Source of the DNA: Raphanus sativus
Taxonomy: Eukaryota > Streptophyta > Magnoliopsida > Brassicales > Brassicaceae
Direction of reading: 5' to 3'
DNA length: 64,000 bases
Assembly: GCF_000801105.2 (NCBI RefSeq)
Contig: NC_079511.1
Coordinates: forward strand, 15,833,792-15,897,791
The translations under genes and the position numbers were made by a program. Position 1 is the stretch's first letter. The number at the start of each line of letters is the position of its first letter. Below, in pieces: positions 1 through 13,365 of this stretch. The notes under the pieces were generated by a model. The model worked only from the letters and a program-made list of their open reading frames with translations, was not told where the DNA came from and made no database searches.

Positions 1-1034
1 CATACATATCAAAATGATGAAAATAACTTGTATGAACACACCAAAATGATGGACCAACAATACCAAAGTAAGAAAATTTCCCAAACTCTCTAACTTCAGA
101 TTCCCAAGGAACTTTAATAGACAATTTCCATAAGATTAATTCGTCCGAAACCTGTCCAATATAAGTGGTTGACCAAATAGAAGTTGATCGCATCAACTGT
201 TTCTATAGCTCAAGACCAAACATGAATGACTCTATACATCGGCCCCCCACAAGACGTTACATATGAATTGTAAAAAGTAACTAGAAAGAGAAAGCTACTT
301 TAACACAATACTTAAAATAGTCAAATCAATGAAATGCGATCGAAGGAAGCATATCACAAAAGGGTGATATGAGATGAAAACGAACGAAGAGACGTGTATC
401 ACATATCCTTTGATGTATATATACAAATAATGGCTACAACTGTACCCCAAATAACACTAAGTCTGCAATAGAATACACAATACACCACATGGCCTCTTCC
501 CTCGATCACACTTTATCTTGAAGCAGATTATAAACCTTTATAAATCTCATTCACTTCCCTTATGCCTACTTTTGTTGATATGACCTACTAACAATTGTCA
601 ACATCCAAAATGCCCTTATGCATATATATGCGATCAACTTATGCATGATCGCTTTCCACCAAATACATATAATTCCTAATTTATATTTTAAAATTTCCGT
701 TCGTCATCCTTTTCATCTATTTATTTAAACTAATATGTTTTTATATTGAATCTTCTTATTCAACTTTCTATCCATATCTCTCTTTCTTTATTTGGTAAAT
801 TAACCACCGACCTTTCTATAAAATTTGACCAACGCGAGACTTTTTTGATCTCCTTTCTAGCTAGGTTAATCTTTGACGAACAAAATTGAAATAGTTAAGG
901 TGATTAGGTAAGGACTGGAAGTCTTGCACCCGTTAATTAGGGATAACTTTATCTAAACGACGAAAAGAAAAGAAAAAATGTTGAAACGAGTTTGTCACAA
1001 GGACTTGCATAGAAGCTACCTTTCTTCAAAAACA

Positions 1035-1085
<51 letters not shown>

Positions 1086-1559
1086 CTTTCAGAAAAAAAA
1101 CAATTATATGAAAATATAAACTACTTTAGTTAGATGGATAAACAAGTCAAAGATTTAGAATCGGTTCTTGAATATTAAGAGGACAAAAATATTTTTAATA
1201 TGCTCGTAAGCCCCTCAATGTATATGGTAATTAATATATATTTCTTTTTTGAATGGAAAGAAGTTCCGGACCAGAATATAAAAGGGTCCATTTGCTTAAT
1301 AATCATAGCAGTACCATATATAAAGAATATAGCCGTGCATGAAAAGTTGTGTCAATTTGGCATAAAGTTAGACAACGCTCTCCTTCCTAGCGAGTGAGAG
1401 ATAATAAACACAACGCTCAATATCATACTATACTATATTTATTCAGTATATAGTACAGAACAATGATTTTATAACAATAACCATTATGAAGAAAATGAAG
1501 AAAAATCATTATGAAAAGAATGAAAAAATAAAAAAGCTAAAAACGATGAAGAGTTTGTG
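1..1559. other. Gene-free AT-rich intergenic DNA
   Basis: I see no reading frame with coding character, splice structure or RNA gene here. The only frame of note (1200-1397) is short, AT-rich and resembles no known family. A (TA)n tract is listed separately. Confidence 0.6.
1038..1083. repeat. (TA)n microsatellite
   Basis: An uninterrupted run of about 22 TA dinucleotides. Similar but shorter TA runs lie near 3008, 37790, 57795 and 60955. Confidence 0.95.
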
Positions 1560-1870
1560 AAAAGTACACTATATTCTAAACCCAAACTATATACCCAAAC
1601 CATATACACTAAACCCTAAACCCAAACAATATACCTTAAACTCAAACCCTAAACCCAAACCATATACCCAAACACTAACCCTAAACAACCCAAATATTAA
1701 ACCTTAAACCCAAACCCTAAACCCAAATCATATACCATAAACCCAAACCCTGAACCATCAACCCAAACTCTAAACCCTAAACCCAAACCATATACCCTAA
1801 CCCAAACAATACCCAAACCATATACCTAAACCCAAACCCTAATCTTAAACCTTAAATCCTAAATCTAAAC
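1560..1870. repeat. Degenerate interstitial telomere-like repeat tract
   Basis: About 300 bp of irregular units of the type AAACCCTAAACCCAAAC, interleaved with ACCATATACC. The plant telomere unit is CCCTAAA; here it is mixed with AAACCCA variants, so this is a diverged interstitial tract. A similar but purer tract is the core of the small Mutator-like element at 39378-39845, which suggests a transposon origin, but I could not find convincing terminal repeats or a 9-bp duplication around this one. Confidence 0.75.
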
Positions 1871-4774
1871 ATTAATCCATTTCGTGACTATGCTATACAT
1901 ATTATAGTATGGAATACTCGACACTCTTACAAACTTTGTATATATGAAATTCTCTAAAATTTCTTTAGAGAGAGAGATGATGAGTGGCGACAGTGTTGGA
2001 GAACAAAACAGTGTAACTGATCAAGTAGTGAGTAAGAAAAATGAGGAGGTAGAGAAGGAGATATAAATTACAAAAGAAGAGAAAAAAAATTTATCAGACT
2101 ATACTGTAATTTAAAATAGTATATATTCAAAATTGCGATTATGAAATATTATATAAATTTATAAAATATATGTTTGTTTTTAAAATTTTCAAAACATATT
2201 ATGTATAGAAAAAAAGATTTGTTTTTATTATCTAAACAACAAAATTGTATAATTGTTTTTACAGAAATTGAAAGCAATTAAAAATTGAAAGGGAAACTAT
2301 ATTTATAAAAAGAAAGAAAAAAAAATCTATTGAAGGACAATATGGCAAATATTACACAAATATCATAGCTATCAGCTTGTTATGGATATAGAATTGATAT
2401 TTTTTTTACTATGTATATGGCTCCAAATTTCCCAATATAAAACTCATAATTTTTGGGTCAGACTATAAATTTTTTTCCATGTCACATTTATAAAAAAAAT
2501 CATAGACATTATTTGTCAAGTGATTTGTATATATGTCGTTACTACAATCATCCTCGCTAAAAAATGATACGGCACTAAAAACGATGATCAATACTATTAA
2601 AATAGGAATATGACCTATTGATATAGGTGTAATCCTACTATTTAATATAATTATTAAAGCCTCTTATTAATCATTTAGAAAACATTATACAAATAAAAAT
2701 ACAAATATAATTAAAAACATAAATATAAAAATTAATTTTTAAAAAAATACAAAACAAAAAATATATTCGCCCTTTTAAGGACGGATCAGAATCTAGTATG
2801 ACTTTAAAAAAGAGTGACATGACATCGTATGAATTATAACACGTAAATTTTCTTATAAATTTTTTTTTTTTGCAGAGATTTTAAATATATTAAAGACTAA
2901 TAACTCATATATATCATTAATATCAATTTTTCCATATAAATATTTATTTTGGGAAAACTATTTAAATATATATTAATAAAGTATATATTACTATTAAAAT
3001 AATGATTATATATATATATATATATGTATCTCACATTAATAAAATTAAGCCAAATAAGATTACACATATAAATTTTTACATCAGTATATGTGTATATATA
3101 TATAATATTTGTATAAATATAATCGTAAATGTGCATCAAAAATACAAAAAAGTAACACTAATACAAAAAAATATTGATAGTTTAAATTTTTAAAAATATG
3201 TCTGTTCATTTTCATCATTTTAATTAACAAATTGATTTTCCCAGTTTTAACATATTTTAGCTAAAACAAACAAAATTAATTTATTAGTATATATATACGT
3301 ATATATTTAAGACAAGATGATAAGATATATATTTAAAATAAATAATTATTATATATAATTAATTTTTTTATAAATGTAATTTTATCTCTATTAAAAATAT
3401 AAATAAAATCAAATTGTAAAATTATACCAAACCAAAAGAAATAAGATTACCAAAAATATGTTTATGATATTTTTTTAACTATTGAAGTTAATATTTAAAA
3501 ATAATAATGTTGACATACAAATCAAAATTTTCTTTTGAAGTAAAAATACTATATTTAAAATTATTATTTTTGAGTATGGATAGGAAAACTCTTAGTATAT
3601 ATTTTAAAATCCACGTTTAGATAATCTTTATCTTCTTCTTTTTTTGATCAAAGGTATACTCTTATCTATAGTGCATATCATTCTGTGGAACGATACTCTA
3701 ATATAGGGAGCTGACAAACTAGAATATTTTTCTCCAACTGGTTAAAGTAAACCTCGTGGTTGGGATCTACCATTACACAAATGTAAAGACGAAAAGTTTA
3801 TAAAAGTGACAGGGAGCCAAATATCGAAAGGGTCAATGCTGGCCATTACCATTACACTTCACACTAATCACAGTCCCCCTTTGTTACGCATCTATTGCAC
3901 CGCCCCTTTTTGTTCAATTCTTAATTTCCTTTTACAAAATTCTAGTTGCTGTCGAATGCCGACTTACCGGATTTTCTAATTTTTTTTGGTTCACATATCG
4001 GATTTTCTAATTAAGCACTCTTTTAGGCTAGCCAAGTGTTCCATTTTCATTTTTTTTTCCTTATATGAGTTGAAAACATTTCAAATGTATATGTGTATTA
4101 TGATTAGACTAAGTTCTCGTTCGTATTAAGTTTTCGTTTTCACGTCAGAGATTTCAGATAAGAATGGAATAAATTATGCTTTTAGTGGGTATTATCAATC
4201 CTTGCTCTAGTTTCAATCTTTTTGCATTATCCATCTCATATATGTAGTTATTTTACTTTGGTTAATATATGTAAAGTTTGTCTTTCAGTAGAAAAAAAAT
4301 AGTAACTAGCTTGGTCCACCAGCATTGTTATAAAAGGTATTTCATTATACAAAGTTTCTTCCTTCGCCCTTTGATACGAGTTGTTAGGACTGTGCACGAT
4401 ATAGTGGAGCTTTTTACTCAATCAAGTGGGGAAAATGAAATGTCTAGTGCAAAGTTGTTTCTAGAAAGGAACAATTAATAATTAGTCAACCCCAAAATAC
4501 TCTGTGAAGACAAGCTAATTTAATGTGTATGGCTTACGAAATTTTGGGTGGATATTTACAAGATTTATCTGGTTTTCTTTTTTTTTTTGCTAAAAGCTTA
4601 AAATTTATCTGGTTACAATTGTGTTTACCTACCGACTGGAAAACAGAAAACTCATTCGCTTTACCGTAGATGTATCCTCTTATTATTAATAGAGAAGGAA
4701 ATTTAAAGAATAAACTTAAATTTGTAATATATTTACAACACTGTCATTTTAATGATCAGCATGATAGCCTTTTT
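1871..4774. other. Gene-free AT-rich intergenic DNA
   Basis: Very AT-rich sequence with short TA runs. Reading frames at 2897-3193 and 4278-4478 are low-complexity or lack any recognisable domain. I see no gene. Confidence 0.6.
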
Positions 4775-5142
4775 GAGAGCATCTCCAACCCATAATATTA
4801 TTTTAGTGTTAATATCATACTATTTTAGAATAGTTTTATCACCAAAAAAATTTTTTTTCCAACCACAACACTAAATTTCACACTAAAAGTTATTTTATAA
4901 TATTATATGTATTTATCTTTTGTTTTTTATTTATTTAATTGTATGTGTTTATTTATAAAATAAGTGAATAGTATTTTATTGGAGTGAATAGTGTTTTGGT
5001 TTTATAAATAGTGTCACACCAAATTTGGTGTAAAATTATAGTGTTACAACAAAATGGTGTAATTTTTAGAGTTGGGTTGAAGATGATTTTGATGTAAAAT
5101 CTACACTAAAATAATGTTTTAGAGTTCCATTGGAGATGGCCT
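4775..5142. mobile_element. MITE-like element with GAGCATCTCCAA termini
   Basis: A roughly 370-bp AT-rich segment bounded by inverted ends: GAGAGCATCTCCAA on the left, and on the right a sequence whose complement is GAGGCCATCTCCAA (12 of 14 matching). Ends of this type are common among plant miniature inverted-repeat elements. There is no coding capacity. I could not see a clear target-site duplication, so superfamily and exact ends are uncertain. Confidence 0.55.
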
Positions 5143-5963
5143 CCGTGCTTTTAAATATATCCACTCCTGTCTAAAGTAATAACTAACATTGTCACTGGAC
5201 TGGTTCTAAATATATAATTCCAGCGAGCATTATAAATCCCTATTCTATTATTTACTTTCAAGAAAAGTCGACCATGACATCAGCTATATGAGTATGAATA
5301 TAAAATCTCGAATTTCTTGCAGCTATAAGAATAAAATATATAACCTGCAAAAAATAGTTGAAGTTATGATTTCTGCTCTGCAAGGAATGACAATAGACAC
5401 ATTAGAGTGAACAAATGTGATCAATATTGGCGAGTTTATCATTATCAAGTGTCCTCTTAAACCATAAAATCAAGGAATGTACATATAAGTTTCTATGTAT
5501 TTTCATTATATTATGAGACAAGTTCTAAACATACATGAACTATTTTCCATGGGTTATTTCAAGTAAACCAAGCCAAGATCTGAAACCTAGCCATTACATC
5601 TTCATTATATTTAAACTATTTTAGCTGTGAATAGTACCAAAGGTGAGCATTAACAATTTTTAGAACGACAGCATATTTGCTCCGTGTGATTTCACACGCT
5701 AACAATTCTAATGAGTCGGTTAACAATTCTAACCAGTTGAAATCATACAGTACGCATTAGAAAGAGAACTAGGTCATGTATTATTACGTTCTTAATTGAG
5801 TCAGAATGTATTATTTTTATTCTGACTATTGATATTACAAGTATACATACAACATTAAAATTGTTTTGTGTTGTTATATATGGGGACCGTTATATATGTG
5901 TATAGTATATAACTAGCTTTAATATATTCACATGACCACATAAGTTTCGGTTATAATATGGTA
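5143..5963. other. Intergenic DNA without visible features
   Basis: No reading frame, RNA gene or repeat boundary could be supported in this stretch. Confidence 0.5.
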
Positions 5964-6420
5964 CTAGATATTGACCAGCCTAACCGGGCATATATTTTTT
6001 TATGTTTTTAGTTTTTTAGTTTAAATTAAATAATATATTTGTAATATTTAAACACAAATTTAGATTGAAAATTAGTATTTGTAGTTATAATAAAAACTAA
6101 AAGTTTAATAAATTTTTTTGATATAAAGTTTAAATTTCCTAATTAAAATAATATAGAGGTGGCTCATATTATTTTTCAATTCCAAAATCTTAGCATCTCT
6201 AAAAAAATAAAAAAATTTATAAATACATAAAATATATAAACATATTTGGAATTAAAATAAATTTGTTAAAGAAAAATAATCTTGCGCTGTTGTTGTTAAT
6301 TTCAATAGTTTGAACCGTGACCGTATAAATATTTGCATTCACTTTAATTTTTTTCTTTGTACTAATATATATATATATATGTATTTTTAAATTAATATGT
6401 GTTACATAAATGTTAATACG

Positions 6421-6571
6421 ACATTTTAAAACAACAGTTTTATCTATTACTCTGAATAATTATATTTTGTGATTACACAGTGTAACATATAAAAATCCAA
6501 TATTTATAACTAATTGGACTTATATTATGAAAGAGTTATACTAATAATTTATGAATAAATTATTTTTATTT
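6421..6571 (+). repeat. Direct repeat, left copy, inside Helitron A
   Basis: About 150 bp closely similar to 7032-7195 in the same orientation; both include ACATTTTAAAACAACA and, later, AATTGGACTTATATTATG. The two copies flank the RNase-H-like fragment, suggesting a segmental duplication that bracketed, or was split by, that fragment. Confidence 0.7.
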
Positions 6572-6589
6572 GTACTAATGATAATAACA

Positions 6590-6977
6590 GGGATGGTACA
6601 ACACTTTACAAGGATTTGAGAGTTTAGTGGGCTCAAGGAATACACGAGAAAGCATCTCACCCCTACACTCGAAACTGGAAGCCCTTATTTGGACAATGGA
6701 AAGTATGAAAAATTTACGTCAATATAATGTAACATTTGCGACAGAATGTGTCTAATTGGTGAAGATGGTTTCAACACCAGAGGAATAGCCAGCATTTGCT
6801 AACTATTTGGACGATATTAGGATGCTTCAATAAAATTTTCACAACTCAATGATCATTCATATCCCTAGAACACTAAATACAAAGGCGGATAGTCTGGCGA
6901 GAAGCGCTAGGAATCAAACATCTTTCGTTGTTCATATGGATGCAGAGTTACCGGTTTGGTTTGCAGAGTCTTCATAG
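6590..6977 (+). pseudogene. Decayed RNase-H-like (RVT_3) fragment
   Basis: The plus strand carries broken frames whose best stretch ends IHIPRTLNTKADSLARSARN and, a little later, ELPVWFAESS before a stop. This pattern (N-x-x-AD-x-LA-R followed by a C-terminal hydrophobic/tryptophan segment) is the end of the RNase-H-like domain found at the C-terminus of Brassicaceae LINE ORF2 and of related RVT_3 proteins. Several stops and shifts lie upstream, so it is not functional. It is not a copy of the LINE ends at 14531 and 16003, which differ clearly in sequence. Confidence 0.65.
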
Positions 6978-7031
6978 AGTCTGTTGTTAAGTAGATGACA
7001 AAAGAAAATATATTACATAATTGTTTATATA

Positions 7032-7195
7032 ACATTTTAAAACAACAATTTTATTTATTAATTTGAATAATTATATTTTGTGATTTTAATCGTGTATTAT
7101 ATCACATTGTAGCATATGAAAAATATAATATTCATAATTAATTGGACTTATATTATGAAAGCGTTATACTAATAGTTTATGAATACATTCTTTTA
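7032..7195 (+). repeat. Direct repeat, right copy, inside Helitron A
   Basis: Partner of 6421-6571, same orientation, with small insertions and about 85-90% similarity by eye. Confidence 0.7.
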
Positions 7196-7510
7196 TATTT
7201 TATTTATATGTTATTTAAATTGATTTTGATGGGTGATTTTTATTTTATTATTTCTTATTAATAAATATTGAAAACTATTAATATGTTAATACAAAACTAT
7301 TAGGAAATCTATTTTGGTTTTAAGATTCGATTAAGGAAATATATTATTTAAATAAAAATACATTAATTAATTAAATGTATTATTTAAATAATAAAAAGAC
7401 AAAACCTCTTAAAATATAACTTTATTTAATACTTCAGTGGCATGCCATTGTAAATAAGATGAAAAATTCAGGGCTAATTCAATTTTATACTTCTATTTTA
7501 ATAATATAGA

Positions 7511-7844
7511 TATGAAATATACATATGAATTTGGCTTTACTATGTTAATGGAAATATTGAATTTTGATCGTGAATCTCTTCTCAATATAGGGCTAATACA
7601 TATTATTATTATTGTCTTATTTTCTATGTATATTCAAAAAACAAATATAGAAGTTTACTAATGAGAAGCTTCATGTGCACGGCAACTCAAGATATATAAA
7701 AAAAGTTACAGATAGCAAAAGGAAGTTAGATCAAACGAATCAATAAAAATAATGCTCTTGCTCAATAGGGCTAATATCAAATGCTTAATTGCTTATATTG
7801 ATTAACATTGGTATTCTAATTTCTTTAACTGAGAATCATATATT
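7511..7844. other. Spacer between Helitron A and Copia element
   Basis: AT-rich DNA without a recognisable gene. Confidence 0.5.
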
Positions 7845-8007
7845 TGTTATAATAAGAGAAAAGAGAAAGAGGAATTGATGTGTCTTATTCTATGAATAAT
7901 GAACTCCTTATATAGGATACAATAGCTTGGGTACAAAATCTAACTTGGAGTAGGGAACAAGTAAATCTAAGACTTTCCATATGGACATCACCACAATGTG
8001 TATAACA
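7845..8007 (-). repeat. 3' LTR of the degenerate Copia element
   Basis: 163 bp, TG...CA ends, close to 12804-12960; the left copy has a 6-bp longer GA-rich stretch near its start. Confidence 0.85.
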
Positions 8008-8022
8008 CTTCCCCTTGATGTC
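8008..8022 (-). other. Polypurine tract of the degenerate Copia element
   Basis: The minus strand reads CATCAAGGGGAAG immediately before the 3' LTR, the usual position and composition of the plus-strand primer. Confidence 0.7.
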
Positions 8023-11000
8023 CATTATATCAAAGTGCTTTTAAAACGCCGTAGATGTTGCCTCGTTAAAAACCTCACCAGGAAAACCCAATGGGAAAAA
8101 CCATGGTTAAGGGAAAAAGAGTGCAACGCGTAATGACTTCCCCTCATGTGTACATTAGTCGAGATCTTTGAGATGATGTAATCTGATCAGGTGAACTAAC
8201 TTCTCGAAAGTAGCCGCGAGTACCGCCTTGATGAATAAATCAGCAAATTTGTAGGACACGAATATCACCGTTCTTCTGCAGTGCATGAGTCCTCCCATGA
8301 CTTGATCATTTTCTTCGATTCTCTTGCTTTCAAAGACTTTAAATCAGCATTAGAGTTTCAAATACTCCTTTCTGGTGTGTATCATTTGTGTGTTCTTTGT
8401 TGCCTCATTAAAACCTTGTCATAGGAAAACCTAATAGGATAAAAACCATGATAAGGAAAAAGAGTACAACCATACACATTTTCATATTTCTTCCCCTGAA
8501 AGCCATATCTTCAGGATATGCATTTCAATCAAATAAATTCCTTTGAAACTGAGAATATCATAATAAACTCTTCCATTAGAGTATTCAAGATCTATGGACT
8601 TCTGGTCCACAATTCTCATTTGATATAGACAATAATTTCTTGGTCTATTTAGACTTCAAGCCAAACATCTTACATACAGTCTTCTAGACATTCACCTCGT
8701 ACATACGAGTTATTCATTCGTAACTATAAAAGTTACTATTATGACTTTTTTTCTTATCATATGAAATAACACCTTTCAGTTATGAAAGGGATTAGTAATT
8801 TGCTCAAATAACACTCTTAAGTATGGTACTTCAGGACCAATCATATATGTGATCATCTTAAAATCCTTAAGAATCTTTTAAGATAACATCTCTTATTCTA
8901 GATGTCTAGTTTGGAACACATAACAATGTAGTCTTTTCAAGATCTTCCTTCTAAACAAACACTTTGTTATAACTCTTCAAGAGTTTGGATTTTATTCAAA
9001 TCAATGATTCTATTGATTCTAATATTTCATATATCCCATAACACATTTCGATTGAATACATAGAGTTCCCGAAAACATGATTTTGATATCATCAATCCTT
9101 CTTGGATTGTATCTTCTAGGGATTATCATTTTCAGTGGGTCATATAATTCAAGTTCTTCTTACATTGCTAGACTGATAAGGAACTTGAAAGTAGTTGCAT
9201 CTACCACATGAGACTATGTCTCCTCACAATCAATTTCATATTGATCTTATTTTGGTGCATGACTCATTTCTATCCCACTTGTTTTACACCTTTTAGTGTA
9301 TGGACTACTGGTCCAAATACTTCTCTCTTTCGAGAGTTTCTATATTTGTCTATTGCTTCTTTCTGATTTGGCCAATCATTTCTGCGTGTACACTTTTAAT
9401 AGACTTTATTTCATGATCCTCTTTCTCATTCATCATATCAACTGCTACTTTGCATGCATAAATATCTACGACGTCGATTTGCTTATCGGTTCCATTTTAT
9501 TTCACACATGACATAGCTTATTGAGATCTCTTTTCATTGTCTCAGGTACCTGAATTTTCTTTCAGTCATATGTTAATGTCTCTTCTATAGATCATTCAAA
9601 ACTCTTATTCCTCTTGACCATTATTAATTTATGCTCCTTTTCGTTTATGAGGATTTTTATCTTTGAAACCAATATGTCTACTACGCTTCAGGCGTAACTG
9701 GCAGTTTGATATTTTTTCTTCTGGAACATCAATTCTTATTTAGAGCATTTATAGCTGGTATATGTGACTTTGTCACACTATATTAGGGTCATTAGTTGCT
9801 TCTGGCAACTGATTTACTAAGCTATAGAATTATCTTTTGGACTTCTGATTCACTTTCTCTTTAGTCTGAGGATCAATGATAATTCATATCAACTTGTTTT
9901 CTTTTCCAGCTGTTTATTTTCTCCCTCTTATGTTGGAAATACTAGTTAAGCTTTTATCATTCATATCGAGCCTTACTTATATACTTCGGGGGTGGCTATA
10001 GATGCTTAAGTATCAATGGAGATTCATATCCAACATATATTACCAACCTTATTTGAAAACTCATCTGAAATAAAGCTCTGTGGTGGAGCAACTAGAATGT
10101 ATATCGCACATCCAACATTCTTAGATGAAAATGGTTGGTTTCTGACCCAATACCAATGATGGGGAGAATTAATGATTATTTTTTGGCTTGATGCGAACTA
10201 GTGTTGCTCAAAATATTTAACACTTATCCCAATGAATTTTCTATAGTCGTCAAAGACTTAAGACATGAATTCACCAATAAAGATGCATAGTGGGTGATCA
10301 GTCCACCAACATCTCTTTTATTCATGCCAATAACTTCATTTGGCTGGTGAAAACCGTATTTTCATTCTATCTTATGAGATAGAAACATTTGTGAAATTCT
10401 TCACAAGAATCTTCTGGTTCTTCAATGAATATTCACATAAATCCTTATGTATCTTTTCGCATCATCACTAAACCAAGATGGTCTAACTGGTTCATGCCAA
10501 GTATTTTGTAAACTTCTGGTTTACAATATATTTATCTCCATTACATTAATCTTTGTGTAGTACAATCTATAAGAGGATGTATATACTTTCTCTACAATGC
10601 TTTTATTGCCTTGAGAAATATTTTTGGAAGTAAATTTAGCATTTCCTTTGCTTAGTATCTTAACATAATTTATCTCATAATTCTATAGATTTGCTTTAAA
10701 AAATGATTCATCAATCTCACTTTTAGTGTAAACATAATCTTCTGGATGTTTCACTTATCATAAAATATGAGATTCCTTAACTATAGATTTGCTTTAAGAA
10801 GGATTCATCAATCTCACTTTTAGTGTAAACATAATCTTCTGGATGTTTCACTTATCATAAAATATGAGATTCTTTAACTCTTCCCCTCGAGATGATAATA
10901 CTACATGTTTATCAATTTCGAATGAATCTCATTTTTGGAATCAACAACATACCCTACATGGGTCATGTATTCTTTCTTAGATCCTTCTTACTTTAGAGAC

Positions 11001-12162
11001 TTATGAAAATATAACTATTAAGAGCTTTAAATCACATTATTATGTGCAGTAATATTTATGTACTTTTCTGGAGTATCTTCTTCCCAAACTTTCTATAAGT
11101 TTATATTGCCTTGTATTGTACTCACAACACTTTTTCTTTAATCTTTAGATGATTAAATCATATCTCTTTTATTTTCATCTTTATTTTCTCAACTTCAAGT
11201 GAGAATATGGTTCTTAACAGAAACTCTTTGGTCTTGACCTTACATCAATAGCTCATTGTTTCTGAGTCTCAAGGAGACAAGTTACAAGTATTAATTTCTT
11301 TTCTCAGTTAGTGTCTACTGGACAACATTACTTGTGTAAAAAATTCTTCGAGAAATTTTACTTTTAAATTCAACATCTAATATAGTTGATATTTATTTAC
11401 AGACTTCAGGTCATGTAATTTTTTAGATGCAAAATGCATAATGTGCTTTAGATAATCACTTCAGGTGATCGTACATTTTTTTTTTTGTTCTCCAAAAACT
11501 TTTGGATCTTTTAAGGTCAAGTTTAGACTTAAAACTCTTATATTACAGTGGTAATAAAATATTATATCAAATTATAGAGATATGTATCATCATAAGTATC
11601 TTATTATATTAAAAATAAATTATATTTATATAAAAATTATTTCATTCACTAACTTTTTAGTATCATTCTACTAACCATCTCTATATTGACTAGTTCTCAA
11701 TTAACTACTCAAAGTTCAATTAACCATATATATTTAAAGCATGACAAAATAATACTTATCTGAGAAGAAAGGGTGGAGATTGGAGATCAAACAAGATGAT
11801 GGTCAAACCACTTTACAAAACTCTCGTCTTGTATATATACATAACTCTGAAACTACAAATTTGCTCATGAAAATATGGCCATCACATTAGTAAACATCAA
11901 TATGCAAGAAATTATACAATTATAGCATATAAATTTATCTGTGACTCAAAATTCTGGTGAGTCAAATAATAGTATGTAAATAGATGTTTGACATGATCTT
12001 TAAACTAACAAAACGAAAGCACGTACTACTGCTACTAATTGAAAACGTTGACATGATTAGTATTTAAAACACTAAACCAGTTTTGCTTATGATTCAAAGT
12101 GTGATTCTAAAGCATATCAATACTTATCTCTTTCAATAATGAACATGGGAGTTATCTGAGAT

Positions 12163-12215
12163 GGCGGAGAAATCTGGTTTGGAGTCGTTTGCTCCAGTCA
12201 CGATGTCCAAACCTG
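12163..12215 (-). other. Exon-like segment of unknown origin inside the Copia element
   Basis: On the minus strand a pyrimidine/AT stretch ending TTTTCAG precedes an open segment reading GLDIVTGANDSKPDFSAI and a further eight residues before a stop. It resembles a terminal exon. I do not recognise the protein, and it may be chance. Confidence 0.25.
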
Positions 12216-12789
12216 AAAATTAGAGAGATGGATGATAAATAATAACAAGCCATGAGAAAAATATATAATCAAATTGCTATAATAGAAGCATACTAAAAGC
12301 CATCTTACTATGGTATCGAAAGACATATAGTCAATTTCTCTATTGATTTATTAAATTGATAAAACCAAATCAATAATGAAATAATACTTCGGAAAGATGA
12401 CTACTCGATTTAGCTATTTTACCAGTATGAAAGAGCACCAATCAAAGCAATACGTTCAAAGAAATATGACTTATGTAATTAAATTTTGACCATACAAACA
12501 AGAAAGAAACCAAACCAACAAACGATTCTCTTTTCAATTCCAAGTAATAATATTCAAATCATCACTGAATTCAAGAAACATATTTATTTATCTCACGTAA
12601 TGAAAACACATGAGATAATAGGCAGAAGTAATAATATATGAATCTAAGTAGACGATGAAAAAGATAGAAACAGTCATAGTAGGAGATCAAAGAACATAGA
12701 AATTTGATCCGATCCAAAACATCATCGACTGAGGGTTTTCTTTTTTTTTTAGACGGCTAGGGTTTATGTTTTGCTCAGTGATTAGGATT

Positions 12790-12803
12790 TCGTGCTGATA
12801 ACG
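12790..12803 (-). other. Primer binding site of the degenerate Copia element
   Basis: The minus strand directly after the 5' LTR reads GTTATCAGCACG, at the position expected for a tRNA-complementary primer site. Confidence 0.6.
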
Positions 12804-12960
12804 TGTTATAATAAGAGGAAAGAGGAATTGATGTGTCTTATTTCATGAATAATGAACTCCTTATATAGGATACAATAGCTTGGGTACAAAGTCTAACTTG
12901 GAGTAGGGAACAAGTAAATCTAAGACTTTCCATATGGACATCACCACAATATTTATAACA
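12804..12960 (-). repeat. 5' LTR of the degenerate Copia element
   Basis: 157 bp matching 7845-8007; it contains a TATATAAGG-type promoter box on the minus strand (plus strand CCTTATATA). Confidence 0.85.
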
Positions 12961-13365
12961 ATATTCACATATTAATTAGCTGAATGTTTGTAACTAATTC
13001 TTGGTTTGAGGCATACATTATATATAAGAGGAGTCATAAAACTCGCATACTCATATACTTCCTCCAAACGAAAAGGACTCTTCCTCTCTACGAGTCATAG
13101 ATTGACAGTAATAGAGTGATGATGGATGTGGTAAATCTCATTTTTTTATTTGAAGCCATCCAAATCCATGTAGACAAATAATATTAAAACCCCATAACGC
13201 ATAAAATCTAAAAGAAACTGCATTTTTGAAATAGGCTTCTAGTAGAAACTGCATTTCTTAAAAAAAAAAATTTTCAGGATAAAAAGTTTTTAGTATGTTA
13301 TAGAGTTGACTTGGAGGAAAATATTTCTTAAAAAAAATTAATACTACCTTCAGGTATATTGAATA
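12961..13365. other. Spacer between Copia element and Helitron B
   Basis: No gene seen; short AT-rich sequence. Confidence 0.5.

Larger units (their letters stand above)
5964..7510 (-). mobile_element. Helitron A, non-autonomous (minus orientation)
   Basis: The left edge, read on the minus strand, ends in CTAG (5964-5967) just after an imperfect GC-rich hairpin. The right edge read on the minus strand begins TCTATATTATTAAAATAG, typical of Brassicaceae Helitron 5' ends. The element sits between A (5963) and T (7511), the expected AT target, with no duplication. It encodes no Rep/helicase. It carries a decayed RNase-H fragment (6590-6977) between two roughly 155-bp direct repeats. The hairpin is degenerate, so this looks older than the other copies. 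Confidence 0.7.
7845..12960 (-). mobile_element. Degenerate Copia-type LTR retrotransposon (TSD ATATT)
   Basis: A 5.1-kb element flanked by a perfect 5-bp duplication ATATT (7840-7844 and 12961-12965). Near-identical short LTRs begin TGTTATAATAAGAG and end in ATAACA. Orientation is minus: the purine-rich PPT adjoins the left LTR and the PBS-like sequence adjoins the right one. The interior is riddled with stops and yields no long frame, so it is a decayed copy. The region next to the left LTR has a conserved untranslated block seen in many Brassicaceae Copia elements. A local 90-bp duplication lies around 10690-10870. Confidence 0.85.

Noticed and set aside
2897..3193. Tyr/Ile/Asn-rich frames on both strands
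   Set aside because: These are translations of TA-rich low-complexity DNA with no domain or splice context.
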